Assembly (NCBI GenBank): GCA_902495075.1 | Contig: CABUVO010000024.1 | Coordinates: 3,741-67,740 of the forward strand | DNA from: an uncultured Porphyromonadaceae bacterium | GTDB lineage: Bacteria; Bacteroidota; Bacteroidia; Bacteroidales; Muribaculaceae | Direction: 5' to 3' | DNA length: 64,000 nt | Part shown: positions 9,786 to 18,570 of the stretch, piece by piece | Position numbering within the stretch: the stretch's first letter is position 1 | How the letters are laid out: the number at the start of each line of letters is the position of its first letter | Translations under genes and position numbers: made by a program | The notes under the pieces: generated by a model | What the model saw: only the letters and a program-made list of their open reading frames with translations | Told to the model about the DNA's origin: nothing | Database searches by the model: none

Positions 9786-9934
9786 AATTCCACGATAAAA
9801 TGAATTTATTTAATCAAGTTCTCGTGCAAAATTCATGTAATAATGTTTCCTAAAGATGTTGTTTCTGTTAAGTTTTTATTAATTCAACTTACGCAAGCGG
9901 AAAGTTGAGGTTCTTTAATAACGCAGCATGTAGT

Positions 9935-12025
9935 TTATTTCAATATGCCTGAGGCGGCAGAGCCTGACACTCCCGGTTCATTATCTCTTTTTACTTTTTT
10001 ACCAAATCCGAAAGTGTATGTTGCCGATAATTGTATCAAAGCATGACTATGACCGTTATAAAATTTCTCAAATGTATCATACCACTCACTGTGCATCTCT
10101 TGAGTAGCACTCTGCCAGTTCCAACGCGTAAGATTAATAAAATTAGCTCTTATATTCCAATTCGAATTTGACCAACCGACCGTTATATACCAGTCATTTT
10201 TATTTTTAACCCATATGCCGTTCATACAACCGTCGGCATTTGCATTGTCAGAAATATATGTTAATGAGAAGTTCCAGTTTTTAAGATAATATTGAACACG
10301 GGCATACCAATCAATAAAAGAGTGATCAATGTTATATGGAACTCCGTTATGATTAAGAACATGTCCTACCTGACCGGTGAACACAAGCGTACGGTTAAGA
10401 AAATATAAAGTGCCCGTAATTCCGTATTTTCCCTGTGCATAGCTTCCCATAGGCTGTTTTATTGTGCGCACAATGCTTGCGGATGTTGCCTCATAGTCGA
10501 AAGCATATCTATTGTCAACCATCCATGCCCAACCAAATGCACTCAGACTGCAATTGTTATTGGGCAACCAGGTGTATCTCAAATCAACATCATAACTCTT
10601 GAATGGAACCAGACTCGGATTTCCTGTATATTTCAAGAAAGGGGTTGACTGAATTATGTTTGTGCTTTTATAACTTGCAGAGGGCGACCAGGTGCTATAA
10701 TGAAATGTAGTGGAAACAGAATGCTTTTCTTTGAATCCATACTGCAAAGAAAGATCAAACCACGGAGCAGAGGGATTATCGCTAAAATCACCAAACTGCA
10801 TTTTTTCCCAATCCCATCCGAAACCAGTAGAGCCATAAAAATTACCAACGCTGACGTTATATGTAGCTCCAATGCCGATTCGAGATGATTTTGATTTATC
10901 CAAAGATGTTGCCGTTCCGGAGTATTTAGTGCGGTTATATTCATATGCCCCACTCACAATGGCGAGAATATTGCCAAACTTGCCGAAACTATGATTAAAT
11001 TTTAAATCTGTCTTTATCTGGTTGGTATTATCGACAGCGCCATTAAGAATAGGTGAATACCCGTTTTCGATGTAAGATGTATTTTGTTCTGTATGCGAAT
11101 ATGTGTATGAAGGTGTGAAGGTAATGGAATTATTCTTTGGAAGAATAAAGAAATAGTATCCGTCATATGATATAAATTTAGCGGAATTATTAAGGGTTGA
11201 CGAATATTCAGATGCCGGAAAAATAGAAGAGGAATACAACACTTCTCCGGCGCGATCAGAACGAGGAATGCGATTTATACTTCCGTTGATCTGAGATGAC
11301 GCTTGAATCTTCGGAGAATTATATGTTGCCTTGAATGCAGCAAAATAATTCTGTCTTTTTTCTTTAGATGATTTGGTGTTGGAATATCTATCGAAGATCC
11401 TGACGGTTCCATCTTCCTGTGGCAACCTATATGTTTCTGTAAGCTCGGAACCGTAATGATCATTATCCATATTCCATCCATATCCCATAAGATCATATGT
11501 CATTTTCTTATACTGGAATCTTATATTTCCGAGAAGCTGTTCGGAATAACTAAGCAAATTGGCATGTCCGAATCCTTTGATATAACCTCCGTATTCATAT
11601 TTTGCCATTATGTAATTGACCACGTACTGATTCCCCTGTAACCGAGGATCGGATGGATATTCATAATATTCTACCCTTTTCACATCCGCCATGCGCATGG
11701 CTTTTAAATCATTATTTGATGCCGGGATAAAGTCAATGAAGACAGCTACATTCTTACCGGAATTAGTCTCTATACGCCCGTCAGCCAACACCCTCAGTTG
11801 AGGTATACCAATTCTCTCTATCAGCTCTGCACCGGTCTGCGAAGCATTCTTTTGCCTATTGGTCGGAATGAATGTTGATTTCTGCGCCGAAGTTTGTTGT
11901 AGGGTTGCCTCCACAACAATTTCTTCAAGTTCTTTGGGTTTAATACTATCAGCCACCTCCGACTGAGCCATTGAAGCAGTTGCAACAGTAGCACACAATA
12001 ACGATGCGAGGACTGGGTGTTTCAT
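9935..12025 (-). CDS. Outer-membrane beta-barrel protein (TonB-receptor-like, no carboxypeptidase-like domain)
   Basis: A 696-residue exported protein with a signal peptide ending about ASMAQ (residue 20). A short TonB-box-like/plug region follows directly (ELEEIVVEATL, then VAVFIDFIPASNNDLKAMR and VKRVEYYEYP, about 35-135). The rest is a barrel rich in aromatic and Asn/Ser residues. It lacks the N-terminal carboxypeptidase-like domain of the protein at 562-3423. After the last strand (SATYTFGFGKK) there is a 20-residue polar tail. The ligand is unknown. It lies 118 bases downstream of a two-component system on the same strand and could be part of that system's output. Confidence 0.8.
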   Translation of the reverse strand: MKHPVLASLLCATVATASMAQSEVADSIKPKELEEIVVEATLQQTSAQKSTFIPTNRQKNASQTGAELIERIGIPQLRVLADGRIETNSGKNVAVFIDFIPASNNDLKAMRMADVKRVEYYEYPSDPRLQGNQYVVNYIMAKYEYGGYIKGFGHANLLSYSEQLLGNIRFQYKKMTYDLMGYGWNMDNDHYGSELTETYRLPQEDGTVRIFDRYSNTKSSKEKRQNYFAAFKATYNSPKIQASSQINGSINRIPRSDRAGEVLYSSSIFPASEYSSTLNNSAKFISYDGYYFFILPKNNSITFTPSYTYSHTEQNTSYIENGYSPILNGAVDNTNQIKTDLKFNHSFGKFGNILAIVSGAYEYNRTKYSGTATSLDKSKSSRIGIGATYNVSVGNFYGSTGFGWDWEKMQFGDFSDNPSAPWFDLSLQYGFKEKHSVSTTFHYSTWSPSASYKSTNIIQSTPFLKYTGNPSLVPFKSYDVDLRYTWLPNNNCSLSAFGWAWMVDNRYAFDYEATSASIVRTIKQPMGSYAQGKYGITGTLYFLNRTLVFTGQVGHVLNHNGVPYNIDHSFIDWYARVQYYLKNWNFSLTYISDNANADGCMNGIWVKNKNDWYITVGWSNSNWNIRANFINLTRWNWQSATQEMHSEWYDTFEKFYNGHSHALIQLSATYTFGFGKKVKRDNEPGVSGSAASGILK

Positions 12026-12143
12026 AAGTACGGATTGAAATTTAGAAGCTGTTTATTTATCCAACTTTAGAGTAATCTCTTCTGCAGTCGGATATTTATT
12101 ATACTCCAAACATTACCGTTTGTGACAGCTCCTGAATTTTTCC

Positions 12144-13535
12144 CTACTTAAGGTTGAAATAGAATGTTACGCCATTATTGCTGACAACGCGGATATCGCC
12201 GCCATGAAGATTAATGGCATTCTTGACAATTGAAAGACCGAGACCTGTACCGCCGGCTTCGCGCGAACGCCCGGCATCTATACGATAAAATCTCTCGAAG
12301 ATATGAGGTAAATGCTCCGGAGCAATACCACAACCATCATCCGACACTTCAAAATTCCCCTCCTTATCTCCTTTCACCTCGATTTTTTCTCCTCCACTAT
12401 AGGCGATTGCATTATCAATAAGATTTCTGAACACAGAATCCAGCAACGGTTTATTTCCTTTCACCGCTATCTCCGGCATATCCAGAATAATCTTTATAGA
12501 TGTTCTTGCCTGCTCTTCATCAACAATCCCCTTCACAAGTTCGGTGAGGTTGATTTCCTCTTTGGAAATCATTTCCGCACCCTCATCCATTCGAGTGATT
12601 GCTGAAACATCCTTCAATAAAGATTCAAGTCTGCGAGCGTTAACATGAATCCTTTCGATAAATTCTTTTTTTCTCACTTCATCCATCTCCGGATGATCGC
12701 GTAAAAGATCGAGGGAAACAAGAATCGACGCCACAGGAGTCTTCAGTTCATGATTGATATTATTTGTAAGCTGTTTTTTCAACCGTATTTTATCACGTTC
12801 CTGTATGATCGCCTCTCTATGGCGCTCATCCCTTTGCGCATACAGTCTGACTATATGACTGGCAATACTACCAAGTTCATCATCGGGAAAAGCCTCGTCA
12901 TCATATATTTTTTCTCCACGTTCTGCTTTTTCCGCAAACCTGTTGAGGCGTTCAATACTTGTGGAAATCTTTCTGGTTGCCCAGTAAGCAATCAGACTCA
13001 TCAACAAAGTCAAGCCCCCCATAATCCATATCAAAGTACGGTCTGCCGCAAGAAAATCATCAAGAGAATGATTATAAGGGGCAGCAGAACGAACCACGAT
13101 ACCGTTATCCCCGAGTTGGGCGGAGTAGAAATAATTTATGTCATCACTCTCCGAATGTCTGGCAGTTGCGTGACCTTTCCCATATTGACGTGCCATGACC
13201 ACCTCCGGTCGCGTGCTGTGATCAGAAGAAGGAAACGGAGTTCGGTCATTATTATCATAAATAACTTTTCCGGTGTGGTCTATCAAGGTAAACCTCAATT
13301 CTTCAATTGGAGCATCTATACGCGAAACTATCTGCTCGACACTCTCTCCGCTTCTCAGCTCCTCGATGATACGGGAGTTATACATTTGCAGCTGGGTGTC
13401 GAGCAATGACGTTTTGAATTGACGTTCACGATCATATTGAAATATCATGAATCCCCCAACCAGCACCCAGCAAATGGCGAGCACCATTATAAATATGCGT
13501 GTGTGGAAATTAGATTTCATTCCATCCATACCCAT
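12144..13535 (-). CDS. Membrane sensor histidine kinase (HAMP, HisKA, HATPase)
   Basis: A 463-residue EnvZ/PhoR-like kinase. It has a first membrane helix (about 13-32), a periplasmic sensor region (about 33-165), a second helix (168-186) and a HAMP linker (187-238). The phosphoacceptor block NNINHELKTP has His262. The ATP-binding domain has N-box FRNLIDNAI, G1 DDGCGIA and G2 GGTGLGLSIV. Its 5' end overlaps the 3' end of the response regulator gene by up to 26 bases, indicating translational coupling and a cognate pair. The signal is unknown. In-frame ATGs at 13535, 13529 and 13520 are all possible starts. Confidence 0.93.
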   Translation of the reverse strand: MGMDGMKSNFHTRIFIMVLAICWVLVGGFMIFQYDRERQFKTSLLDTQLQMYNSRIIEELRSGESVEQIVSRIDAPIEELRFTLIDHTGKVIYDNNDRTPFPSSDHSTRPEVVMARQYGKGHATARHSESDDINYFYSAQLGDNGIVVRSAAPYNHSLDDFLAADRTLIWIMGGLTLLMSLIAYWATRKISTSIERLNRFAEKAERGEKIYDDEAFPDDELGSIASHIVRLYAQRDERHREAIIQERDKIRLKKQLTNNINHELKTPVASILVSLDLLRDHPEMDEVRKKEFIERIHVNARRLESLLKDVSAITRMDEGAEMISKEEINLTELVKGIVDEEQARTSIKIILDMPEIAVKGNKPLLDSVFRNLIDNAIAYSGGEKIEVKGDKEGNFEVSDDGCGIAPEHLPHIFERFYRIDAGRSREAGGTGLGLSIVKNAINLHGGDIRVVSNNGVTFYFNLK

Positions 13536-14178
13536 AACCCGACCTTGATATTATATTTTTTCCATAAGGTGATATTTTCCCTCTTAACCTTGTGATGTGC
13601 ACATCCACCGACCTATCTGTCACAATAGTCTTTTCGGGCCATATTCGTTGAAGAAGTTCTTCACGTGTGAATATACGGCCTTTGTTTTCAAGCAAAAGAG
13701 CAAGTATCTCAAATTCCTTTCTTGGCAATATGAGTGCGTTTCCGTCAACCATGCAAACCAAAGAGTTTCTGTCGCAAGAGATGCCGGAAGAATGTTTCCT
13801 CTTTGAAGATCTACGCAAAACAGCCTCTATGCGGGCTATCACATTGCGGATTGAATATGGTTTTACGATATAATCGTCAGCACCTAAATTCAGGCCCTTC
13901 ACCATATCTTCCTCCGAATCCTTGGCAGTAAGAAAAATTATTGGAATATCAGATGTCTTGACATCTTGAGCAAGGATCTGCGCTAACTCCATTCCCGACA
14001 TTCCACCCATCATTATATCAAGCAATATGAGATCCACATCCGAAAGATCTGATTGGAGCACCTCTTCCCCACTGGCAAAAGCGGTGACACTATATCCTTC
14101 AAATTCAAGATATGTCTTAAGACCCTCCCTAAGAGTTTCCTCATCATCCACAACCAATATCCTATGCGCAGTTTCCAT
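13510..14178 (-). CDS. OmpR/PhoB-type response regulator
   Basis: A 222-residue regulator. The receiver domain (about 1-120) has acidic pocket VVDDEE, phosphoacceptor Asp54 (LILLDIMM), switch Thr in FLTAKD and conserved Lys in DDYIVKPY. A C-terminal winged helix (about 130-220) has FTREELLQRIWP, DRSVDVHITRLRGKI and the wing ending SGYGYGWNEI. The frame also opens at a TTG at 14184; the ATG at 14178 is the better start because it leads into ETAHRILVVDDE. It is the first gene of the operon with the kinase that follows, and a TAnnTTTG element lies upstream. Confidence 0.95.
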   Translation of the reverse strand: METAHRILVVDDEETLREGLKTYLEFEGYSVTAFASGEEVLQSDLSDVDLILLDIMMGGMSGMELAQILAQDVKTSDIPIIFLTAKDSEEDMVKGLNLGADDYIVKPYSIRNVIARIEAVLRRSSKRKHSSGISCDRNSLVCMVDGNALILPRKEFEILALLLENKGRIFTREELLQRIWPEKTIVTDRSVDVHITRLRGKISPYGKNIISRSGYGYGWNEI

Positions 14179-14212
14179 CGTCAATATTCATTACTTGCGT
14201 GTATCAATAATA

Positions 14213-14220
14213 CAAATTTA
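14213..14220 (-). promoter_or_regulatory. Putative -7 element for the response regulator/kinase operon
   Basis: On the minus strand this reads TAAATTTG, matching TAnnTTTG, about 35 bases before the regulator ATG at 14178. Confidence 0.55.
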
Positions 14221-14244
14221 GATAAAAATTCAGAAATTTTTATC

Positions 14245-14252
14245 TAAATTTG
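14245..14252 (+). promoter_or_regulatory. Putative -7 element for the TSCPD protein gene
   Basis: TAAATTTG on the plus strand, 41 bases before the ATG at 14294. It is back-to-back with the divergent regulator promoter. Confidence 0.55.
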
Positions 14253-14293
14253 CATCGTTAAAATAAAATGTAACAAAAACGTAATATAATACG

Positions 14294-14536
14294 ATGAAAT
14301 ATCAGTATCTAACTACCGGCACATGCTCACGAGTGATTGATTTCGAAGTAGAAAACGGCATTGTGAAAGATGTCGTCTTCACAGGCGGCTGCCACGGCAA
14401 TCTGCAAGGCATTGGAGCCCTTGTGAAAGGTATGAAAATAGAAGATGTCATCTCCAAACTCGAAGGCATCCGTTGCCGCGAGAAATCCACCTCCTGCCCC
14501 GACCAGCTCGCCCAAGCCCTCAAAGGTATCCAATAA
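14294..14536 (+). CDS. TSCPD domain-containing small protein (TIGR03905-like)
   Basis: An 80-residue soluble protein resembling the stand-alone TSCPD proteins of TIGR03905. These are related to a C-terminal region of vitamin B12-dependent ribonucleotide reductases. Visible features are the GTCSR block near residue 9, FTGGCHGNLQGI and the diagnostic STSCPDQLAQAL near the C-terminus, with four Cys (10, 33, 61, 68). The Cys pattern suggests metal or cluster binding, which is inference. It has its own putative promoter and is not obviously part of an operon. Confidence 0.85.
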   Translation: MKYQYLTTGTCSRVIDFEVENGIVKDVVFTGGCHGNLQGIGALVKGMKIEDVISKLEGIRCREKSTSCPDQLAQALKGIQ

Positions 14537-14621
14537 CCACACCACGAATATGAATTGACTGTAGCGATATAAATGTCTACTGTGCTTCTTACCATCATTT
14601 GAGGGTTATTGGTCAATATTG

Positions 14622-14688
14622 AATAAACTTTTTGGAATCTTTAAGTCTTATACAAAATAAGACTTAAAGATTCCAAAATTAGTTTATT
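14622..14688 (+). promoter_or_regulatory. Long hairpin ending exactly at a start codon
   Basis: The left arm (14622-14651) and right arm (14657-14688) are complementary over about 30 bases, with a 5-base loop ACAAA and one 2-base bulge in the right arm. The right arm ends at 14688 and the ATG of the esterase lipoprotein gene begins at 14689. If transcribed, the whole leader next to the start would be double-stranded. It could be a regulatory leader or a terminator-like barrier after the TSCPD gene. There is no run of T after the stem, which argues against a simple terminator. Confidence 0.7.
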
Positions 14689-15714
14689 ATGAAATTAAAT
14701 AGAATTACTGTAAGCTCTTTTCTATCTTTGGCGTTACTTTGCGCCATACCGGTTATGGCATCTTGTTCCGGAAACTCAAAAGCCCGTACGGAGTCGGATA
14801 CGGCCTCTGAAAGTCAGGGTCGTAAGGGTGATAGAGTCGGTGGTCCTCAACTTGGAAAACCGGGCGGAGGACCCGTCATCGACAAAAGCAATGACTCCAC
14901 TCTTCAAGCGATGATCAAGGATGTTTTGCCGGAGTTCAAGCAATCCGAATTTACCGATGCTGAAACAGGCAAGACAATGAAATACAATCTCTTTTCTCCG
15001 AAGAATATGGAGAAAGGTAAAAAATATCCACTTGTTCTTTTCATTGCAGATGCGAGCACTCCGGGAGACAACGTTACACGTCCTCTTACTCAGGGTTATG
15101 GAGGTCTCGTCTGGGCTACTGACAACTGGCAGAAAGATCATCCATGTTATGTGCTCGTTCCTCAGTTCTCAGGAGTTGCTGTTAATGATGCCTATGAACA
15201 CACAGATGAGGTGGATATTGTGATACGCATGCTTCTGAAAATTGCATCTGAAAATAATATCGACAATCGTCGGCTCTACACCACCGGACAATCAATGGGA
15301 GGTATGATTTCAATGTATTATAATGTAGCATATCCTGATCTCTTTGCTGCTTCAATATTTGTTGACAGTCATTGGGATACTGCCACCTTCCCCGAACTTG
15401 CAAAACATAAATTTGTATATTTCATAGCCGGAGACAAAGGGAAAGCTTTTACAGACATCAAGCCTCTCGAGACTGCAGCGGAAAAAGATGATGTGAAATA
15501 TGCATTTGCAGAATGGAATGCAAAACTTCCAGAAAAAGAGCAAAACAAACTGGCATCAGACCTCTTTGCAAAGGGCGCGCCGGTCAACATGATACAATTT
15601 TCACCCGGATCAGTACTTCCGGCAGATGGCAAAGGAAGTGAACATATGTATTCATTTGATTATGCATATAAGATTCAATCAGTAAAGGAGTGGTTGTTTA
15701 AGCAAACAAAATAA
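14689..15714 (+). CDS. Lipoprotein esterase/alpha-beta hydrolase
   Basis: A 341-residue protein with a lipoprotein signal and lipobox VMASC (Cys26), a short disordered Gly-rich linker (about 45-65) and an alpha/beta hydrolase domain. The nucleophile elbow is TTGQSMGGM. HDIN-type features are absent, but KGSEHMYSFDYAY near the C-terminus probably supplies the catalytic His. It resembles the esterase-D/PHB-depolymerase-like or 'prolyl oligopeptidase family' esterases of Bacteroidetes; the substrate is unknown. The ATG directly follows a long hairpin and there is no visible Shine-Dalgarno sequence outside it, which is unusual. An intrinsic terminator follows at 15775. Confidence 0.82.
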   Translation: MKLNRITVSSFLSLALLCAIPVMASCSGNSKARTESDTASESQGRKGDRVGGPQLGKPGGGPVIDKSNDSTLQAMIKDVLPEFKQSEFTDAETGKTMKYNLFSPKNMEKGKKYPLVLFIADASTPGDNVTRPLTQGYGGLVWATDNWQKDHPCYVLVPQFSGVAVNDAYEHTDEVDIVIRMLLKIASENNIDNRRLYTTGQSMGGMISMYYNVAYPDLFAASIFVDSHWDTATFPELAKHKFVYFIAGDKGKAFTDIKPLETAAEKDDVKYAFAEWNAKLPEKEQNKLASDLFAKGAPVNMIQFSPGSVLPADGKGSEHMYSFDYAYKIQSVKEWLFKQTK

Positions 15715-15774
15715 AAACAGAGTTCATATAGAGTTAATTGGTGAAAAAAAGATTGAAATGAATAATCTTTGGGG

Positions 15775-15803
15775 CAAGACTGCGAGAGCAGTCTTGCTTT
15801 TTA
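15775..15803 (+). terminator. Intrinsic terminator of the esterase lipoprotein gene
   Basis: CAAGACTGC/GCAGTCTTG stem with a GAGA loop, followed by CTTTTTA. Confidence 0.85.
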
Positions 15804-15836
15804 TATAACAAGGGGAATCTTTATATAACAAGGGGA
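15800..15836. repeat. 17-base direct repeat, two copies
   Basis: TTTATATAACAAGGGGA occurs at about 15800-15816 and again at 15820-15836, separated by three bases. It lies between two convergent genes and looks like a small tandem duplication between the two terminator hairpins. Confidence 0.7.
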
Positions 15837-15860
15837 GTCAGCATCTCTGCCGACTCCCCT
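15831..15860 (-). terminator. Terminator-like hairpin after the PepSY gene
   Basis: AGGGGAGTC/GACTCCCCT arms with a 12-base loop, 28 bases beyond the stop codon of the minus-strand PepSY gene. On that strand it is followed by a T/A-rich stretch rather than a clean T-run. Confidence 0.6.
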
Positions 15861-15887
15861 CAACAAAAATTACGACTACTTTAAAAT

Positions 15888-17132
15888 TCAATTCTTCTTT
15901 TTACAAAGATGTTTAATCCAGATATAGTATCCGGTAAGCGGCAGACTTGCACCAAGCAAAGCTCCAAGGAGCCACAGTATGCGTGTCACAAGTCCTCCAA
16001 GACTTCCGGTATGAATTGAGTATATCCATCCCCTAAGCTTATCGGCTCCGGTTGAATCGGAATATTTCGTGACGAGGGTAACCTCTCCGCTGCGACGGTT
16101 GAATTCATAACGATCCGAGGCTCTGCCATTGCCAAAATCACTTAAGGTAACTGAGGCTGTCTCTTTACCCACCGTTATCTGAGGAGCATCAGGATTCTGA
16201 ACTTTTAACTGATCGTATACCTGTTGCCAGCGCCCAAATTCAGAGCGGCGATGACCTCCGAATCCTTCGCCATGTCCGCGATGTCCTTCTCCATGAAAAC
16301 CTTCTCCATGAAAACCTTCTCCACGAAAACCTTCTCCACGACCATGACGACCCTCGCCGTGGAAGCCATTACCACGATGACCTTCACCTCCGGATCTATC
16401 ATCACTCTTTATTTGCTCTGTCTGCCCGAAATTCCTCGGAGTATGCTCAACTCCGCAAACGGCATAGAATGCGGTGCGATACCAATTGAACGACCATGTA
16501 AGTCCGGTCAAAGCCATGGCAAGTACGAAAATCAAAGCGTACATACCACCGGCAACATGAAGTCCTTTCCAAAAGCCTTTCCAACCCTTGGCAAAGGAAA
16601 TTGAGAGACTTCTGCGCAGATTGTTCTTTGCTCTCGGAAACCATATCACAATTCCCGTTATCAATACAATTACAAAGATAAGCGTAGAAATTCCGACAAG
16701 GAGCTTTCCAACTTTTACCCCGTCGCCATGAGGATTAGCACTGTCAAGAAGCCACCTGTGCAATTTAAACATTGTTGAGAAGAATCCCAGACGCTCGTAT
16801 TTACCTGAAATCTGACCCGAATACTGATCCACAAACAATGATGCTCTTCGGGGTTTTGACAGATTCACCTGGTATGTCCGATCCTTATCTGAAAATACTG
16901 TTACCCCCGTAATAGAAACACTATCCGGAAGGGTTGCCTTCACCGACTCCATCAATTCTCCCATGGGGAGAGGAGCATTCTTTACTTCGGCAACATAGTA
17001 CACATCATGTCTTATCGCCCTCGTTATTTCCTGTTCGAATATAAGCATCGCACCGGAAAAACAGATAAGTGTGATTATAATCCCAAATGGAACAGACAGC
17101 CACAGGTGCAGTTTTCTGAAAATCTTTATCAT
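15888..17132 (-). CDS. PepSY-domain inner-membrane protein with His/Gly repeat loop (XusC-like)
   Basis: A 414-residue PepSY-associated membrane protein. It has a first helix at about 12-33, PepSY-like periplasmic segments, helices near 140-165 and 195-215, and a final helix near 385-405. Paired histidines in the helices (FKLHRWLLD, WKGLHVAGG, YSIHTGSLGG) fit heme ligands of PepSY/PiuB ferric-reductase-like proteins. Residues about 245-295 form a loop made of repeated GEGFH-like units, encoded by 15-base tandem repeats, which probably binds metal. It is the third gene of an operon with a TonB receptor and a DUF4374 lipoprotein. This order matches the Bacteroides XusABC system, where XusC is thought to release iron from siderophores. 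The function here is inferred from context. Confidence 0.85.
   Translation of the reverse strand: MIKIFRKLHLWLSVPFGIIITLICFSGAMLIFEQEITRAIRHDVYYVAEVKNAPLPMGELMESVKATLPDSVSITGVTVFSDKDRTYQVNLSKPRRASLFVDQYSGQISGKYERLGFFSTMFKLHRWLLDSANPHGDGVKVGKLLVGISTLIFVIVLITGIVIWFPRAKNNLRRSLSISFAKGWKGFWKGLHVAGGMYALIFVLAMALTGLTWSFNWYRTAFYAVCGVEHTPRNFGQTEQIKSDDRSGGEGHRGNGFHGEGRHGRGEGFRGEGFHGEGFHGEGHRGHGEGFGGHRRSEFGRWQQVYDQLKVQNPDAPQITVGKETASVTLSDFGNGRASDRYEFNRRSGEVTLVTKYSDSTGADKLRGWIYSIHTGSLGGLVTRILWLLGALLGASLPLTGYYIWIKHLCKKKN
16276..16350. repeat. 15-base tandem repeat inside the PepSY gene
   Basis: At least three near-identical 15-base units (16291, 16306, 16321; CCATGAAAACCTTCT or CCACGAAAACCTTCT on the plus strand) sit between two diverged units. 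Each encodes five residues of the GEGFH type, so copy-number change would keep the frame open. Confidence 0.85.
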
Positions 17133-17141
17133 ATCCTTTGC

Positions 17142-18542
17142 TTATTTTACAGGTTTCATGAATCCGAATCCGGTGATATCCGTGGCAGCTATGGTCACGC
17201 CTTTGGATGCCTTGGCTGAGGCGGTCTCAATTGCATAGATGGCAGGTTGCTCATTCTCGACATTGATTGGAATATAGACCTTACCATTTTGAGTATACAC
17301 AGTCTTGCCAATTGAAGTAACATTTTCGGGAAGTCCTGTCACATATGTCAGTTTTTTATTCTGGGCATCAAAGATTGCAAGCTCAGTAGCAGCAGCATTT
17401 TTTTCTGTGAGTGCGCGATCATACATGATCATAAGAAAATAATTACCACCTGCGGGCCAGCAGCGCATGAATGATCTATTTCCACCGGGAGTAAGAGCCT
17501 CAATATTGCAATAATAATCATCAAAATCGGTTGTTCCGGCAGGAATGCGACAAACACCGGCAGGAAGTTTTGTCTGCTGCAATTCATCGGTCATTGTCTT
17601 TGCATAACTTGATGAGAATACATATATATCACCATTCTCTGCAGCCCAAACCGTCTGATAATACTGAGAGCGAAAACGTCCGCAGGGAGAACTTATTTTA
17701 TCCGTGTGGGCAATCTTGGGATCCGTAAGGCTTTTATTGTCATAGATCGCAACCCAACATTCGTCGGGATACTGTGTGCCGACAAGTTCACCAGCCTTAT
17801 ATGCGCCGGCACCGGTTCCTCCGGATTCAGTATGAACAAGATGCTGATATCCAGGGCGAACCCAGTTGCCATCATTAGCAGCAACTCCATACTGGCTTAG
17901 ACCCATAGGAACAGCTCCACAATATATCTTTGATCCGCTCTGCTCCAAACCTGCAAGGGTGACATATTCTCCATTGCCAAGGAAATTCTCCATTGAATAT
18001 AATCCGGACTCCGTATCATTCGTCTCCATTCCCTGGTTTTCAACATCAAGATAAGTCACAAGAAGAGTCATCGGACGATATCCGTTGGCATCCTTGAATT
18101 TTTCCGGACCCTCACCTGTCGACATCGTGATGATATCCTCATTATACGTGCCATAAGAGGAGAAACGGCTTATGCGAAACTCCTTGCTGCGAGCCTGCAT
18201 CTCTCCGTTTTCGCCAAGTATATAGCTCTTTGTAGTTCCTGCATTACCCTGATTGTAGGTAAGACCATATAGATAATTCTTATAGAATACCCACTGCGTC
18301 GCACCGTCATTGGTCAGCCCGTTTCCGACAGTTGTAAGAGTTCCGCCATCAAGTTCATCACCTGTAAGAAGCACATAAGAGGAGCCGGCAGTGCCCTGCA
18401 CTGTTGTTGCAAAAACAAATTTACCGTTTCCAGCACTCCCTTCTCCATTAGAAGGAGCATCGTTGTTATCACACGATGCAAGAGTCATCATAGGAACCAT
18501 TGCCACAGCAAGGATTCCATTCAAGTACATTCCTTTTTTCAT
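17142..18542 (-). CDS. DUF4374 lipoprotein (XusB-like siderophore-binding candidate)
   Basis: A 466-residue lipoprotein with lipobox TLASC (Cys23), followed by a Gly/Ser/Asn-rich linker. The rest has repeated beta-strand blocks (for example GKFVFATTVQG, QWVFYKNYLYGL, KVYIPINVENEQPAIYAIETA) consistent with a beta-propeller. It matches my recollection of DUF4374. It lies between the TonB receptor (28-base gap) and the PepSY protein (9-base gap) on the same strand. In Bacteroides thetaiotaomicron a protein of this type, XusB, is a surface lipoprotein that captures foreign siderophores for the TonB receptor XusA. By synteny this one probably helps bring a ferric chelate or heme-like ligand to its receptor. 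Ligand specificity cannot be read from the sequence. Confidence 0.85.
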   Translation of the reverse strand: MKKGMYLNGILAVAMVPMMTLASCDNNDAPSNGEGSAGNGKFVFATTVQGTAGSSYVLLTGDELDGGTLTTVGNGLTNDGATQWVFYKNYLYGLTYNQGNAGTTKSYILGENGEMQARSKEFRISRFSSYGTYNEDIITMSTGEGPEKFKDANGYRPMTLLVTYLDVENQGMETNDTESGLYSMENFLGNGEYVTLAGLEQSGSKIYCGAVPMGLSQYGVAANDGNWVRPGYQHLVHTESGGTGAGAYKAGELVGTQYPDECWVAIYDNKSLTDPKIAHTDKISSPCGRFRSQYYQTVWAAENGDIYVFSSSYAKTMTDELQQTKLPAGVCRIPAGTTDFDDYYCNIEALTPGGNRSFMRCWPAGGNYFLMIMYDRALTEKNAAATELAIFDAQNKKLTYVTGLPENVTSIGKTVYTQNGKVYIPINVENEQPAIYAIETASAKASKGVTIAATDITGFGFMKPVK

Positions 18543-18570
18543 GTAGTATTTATGTATTGTATATAGTTTC

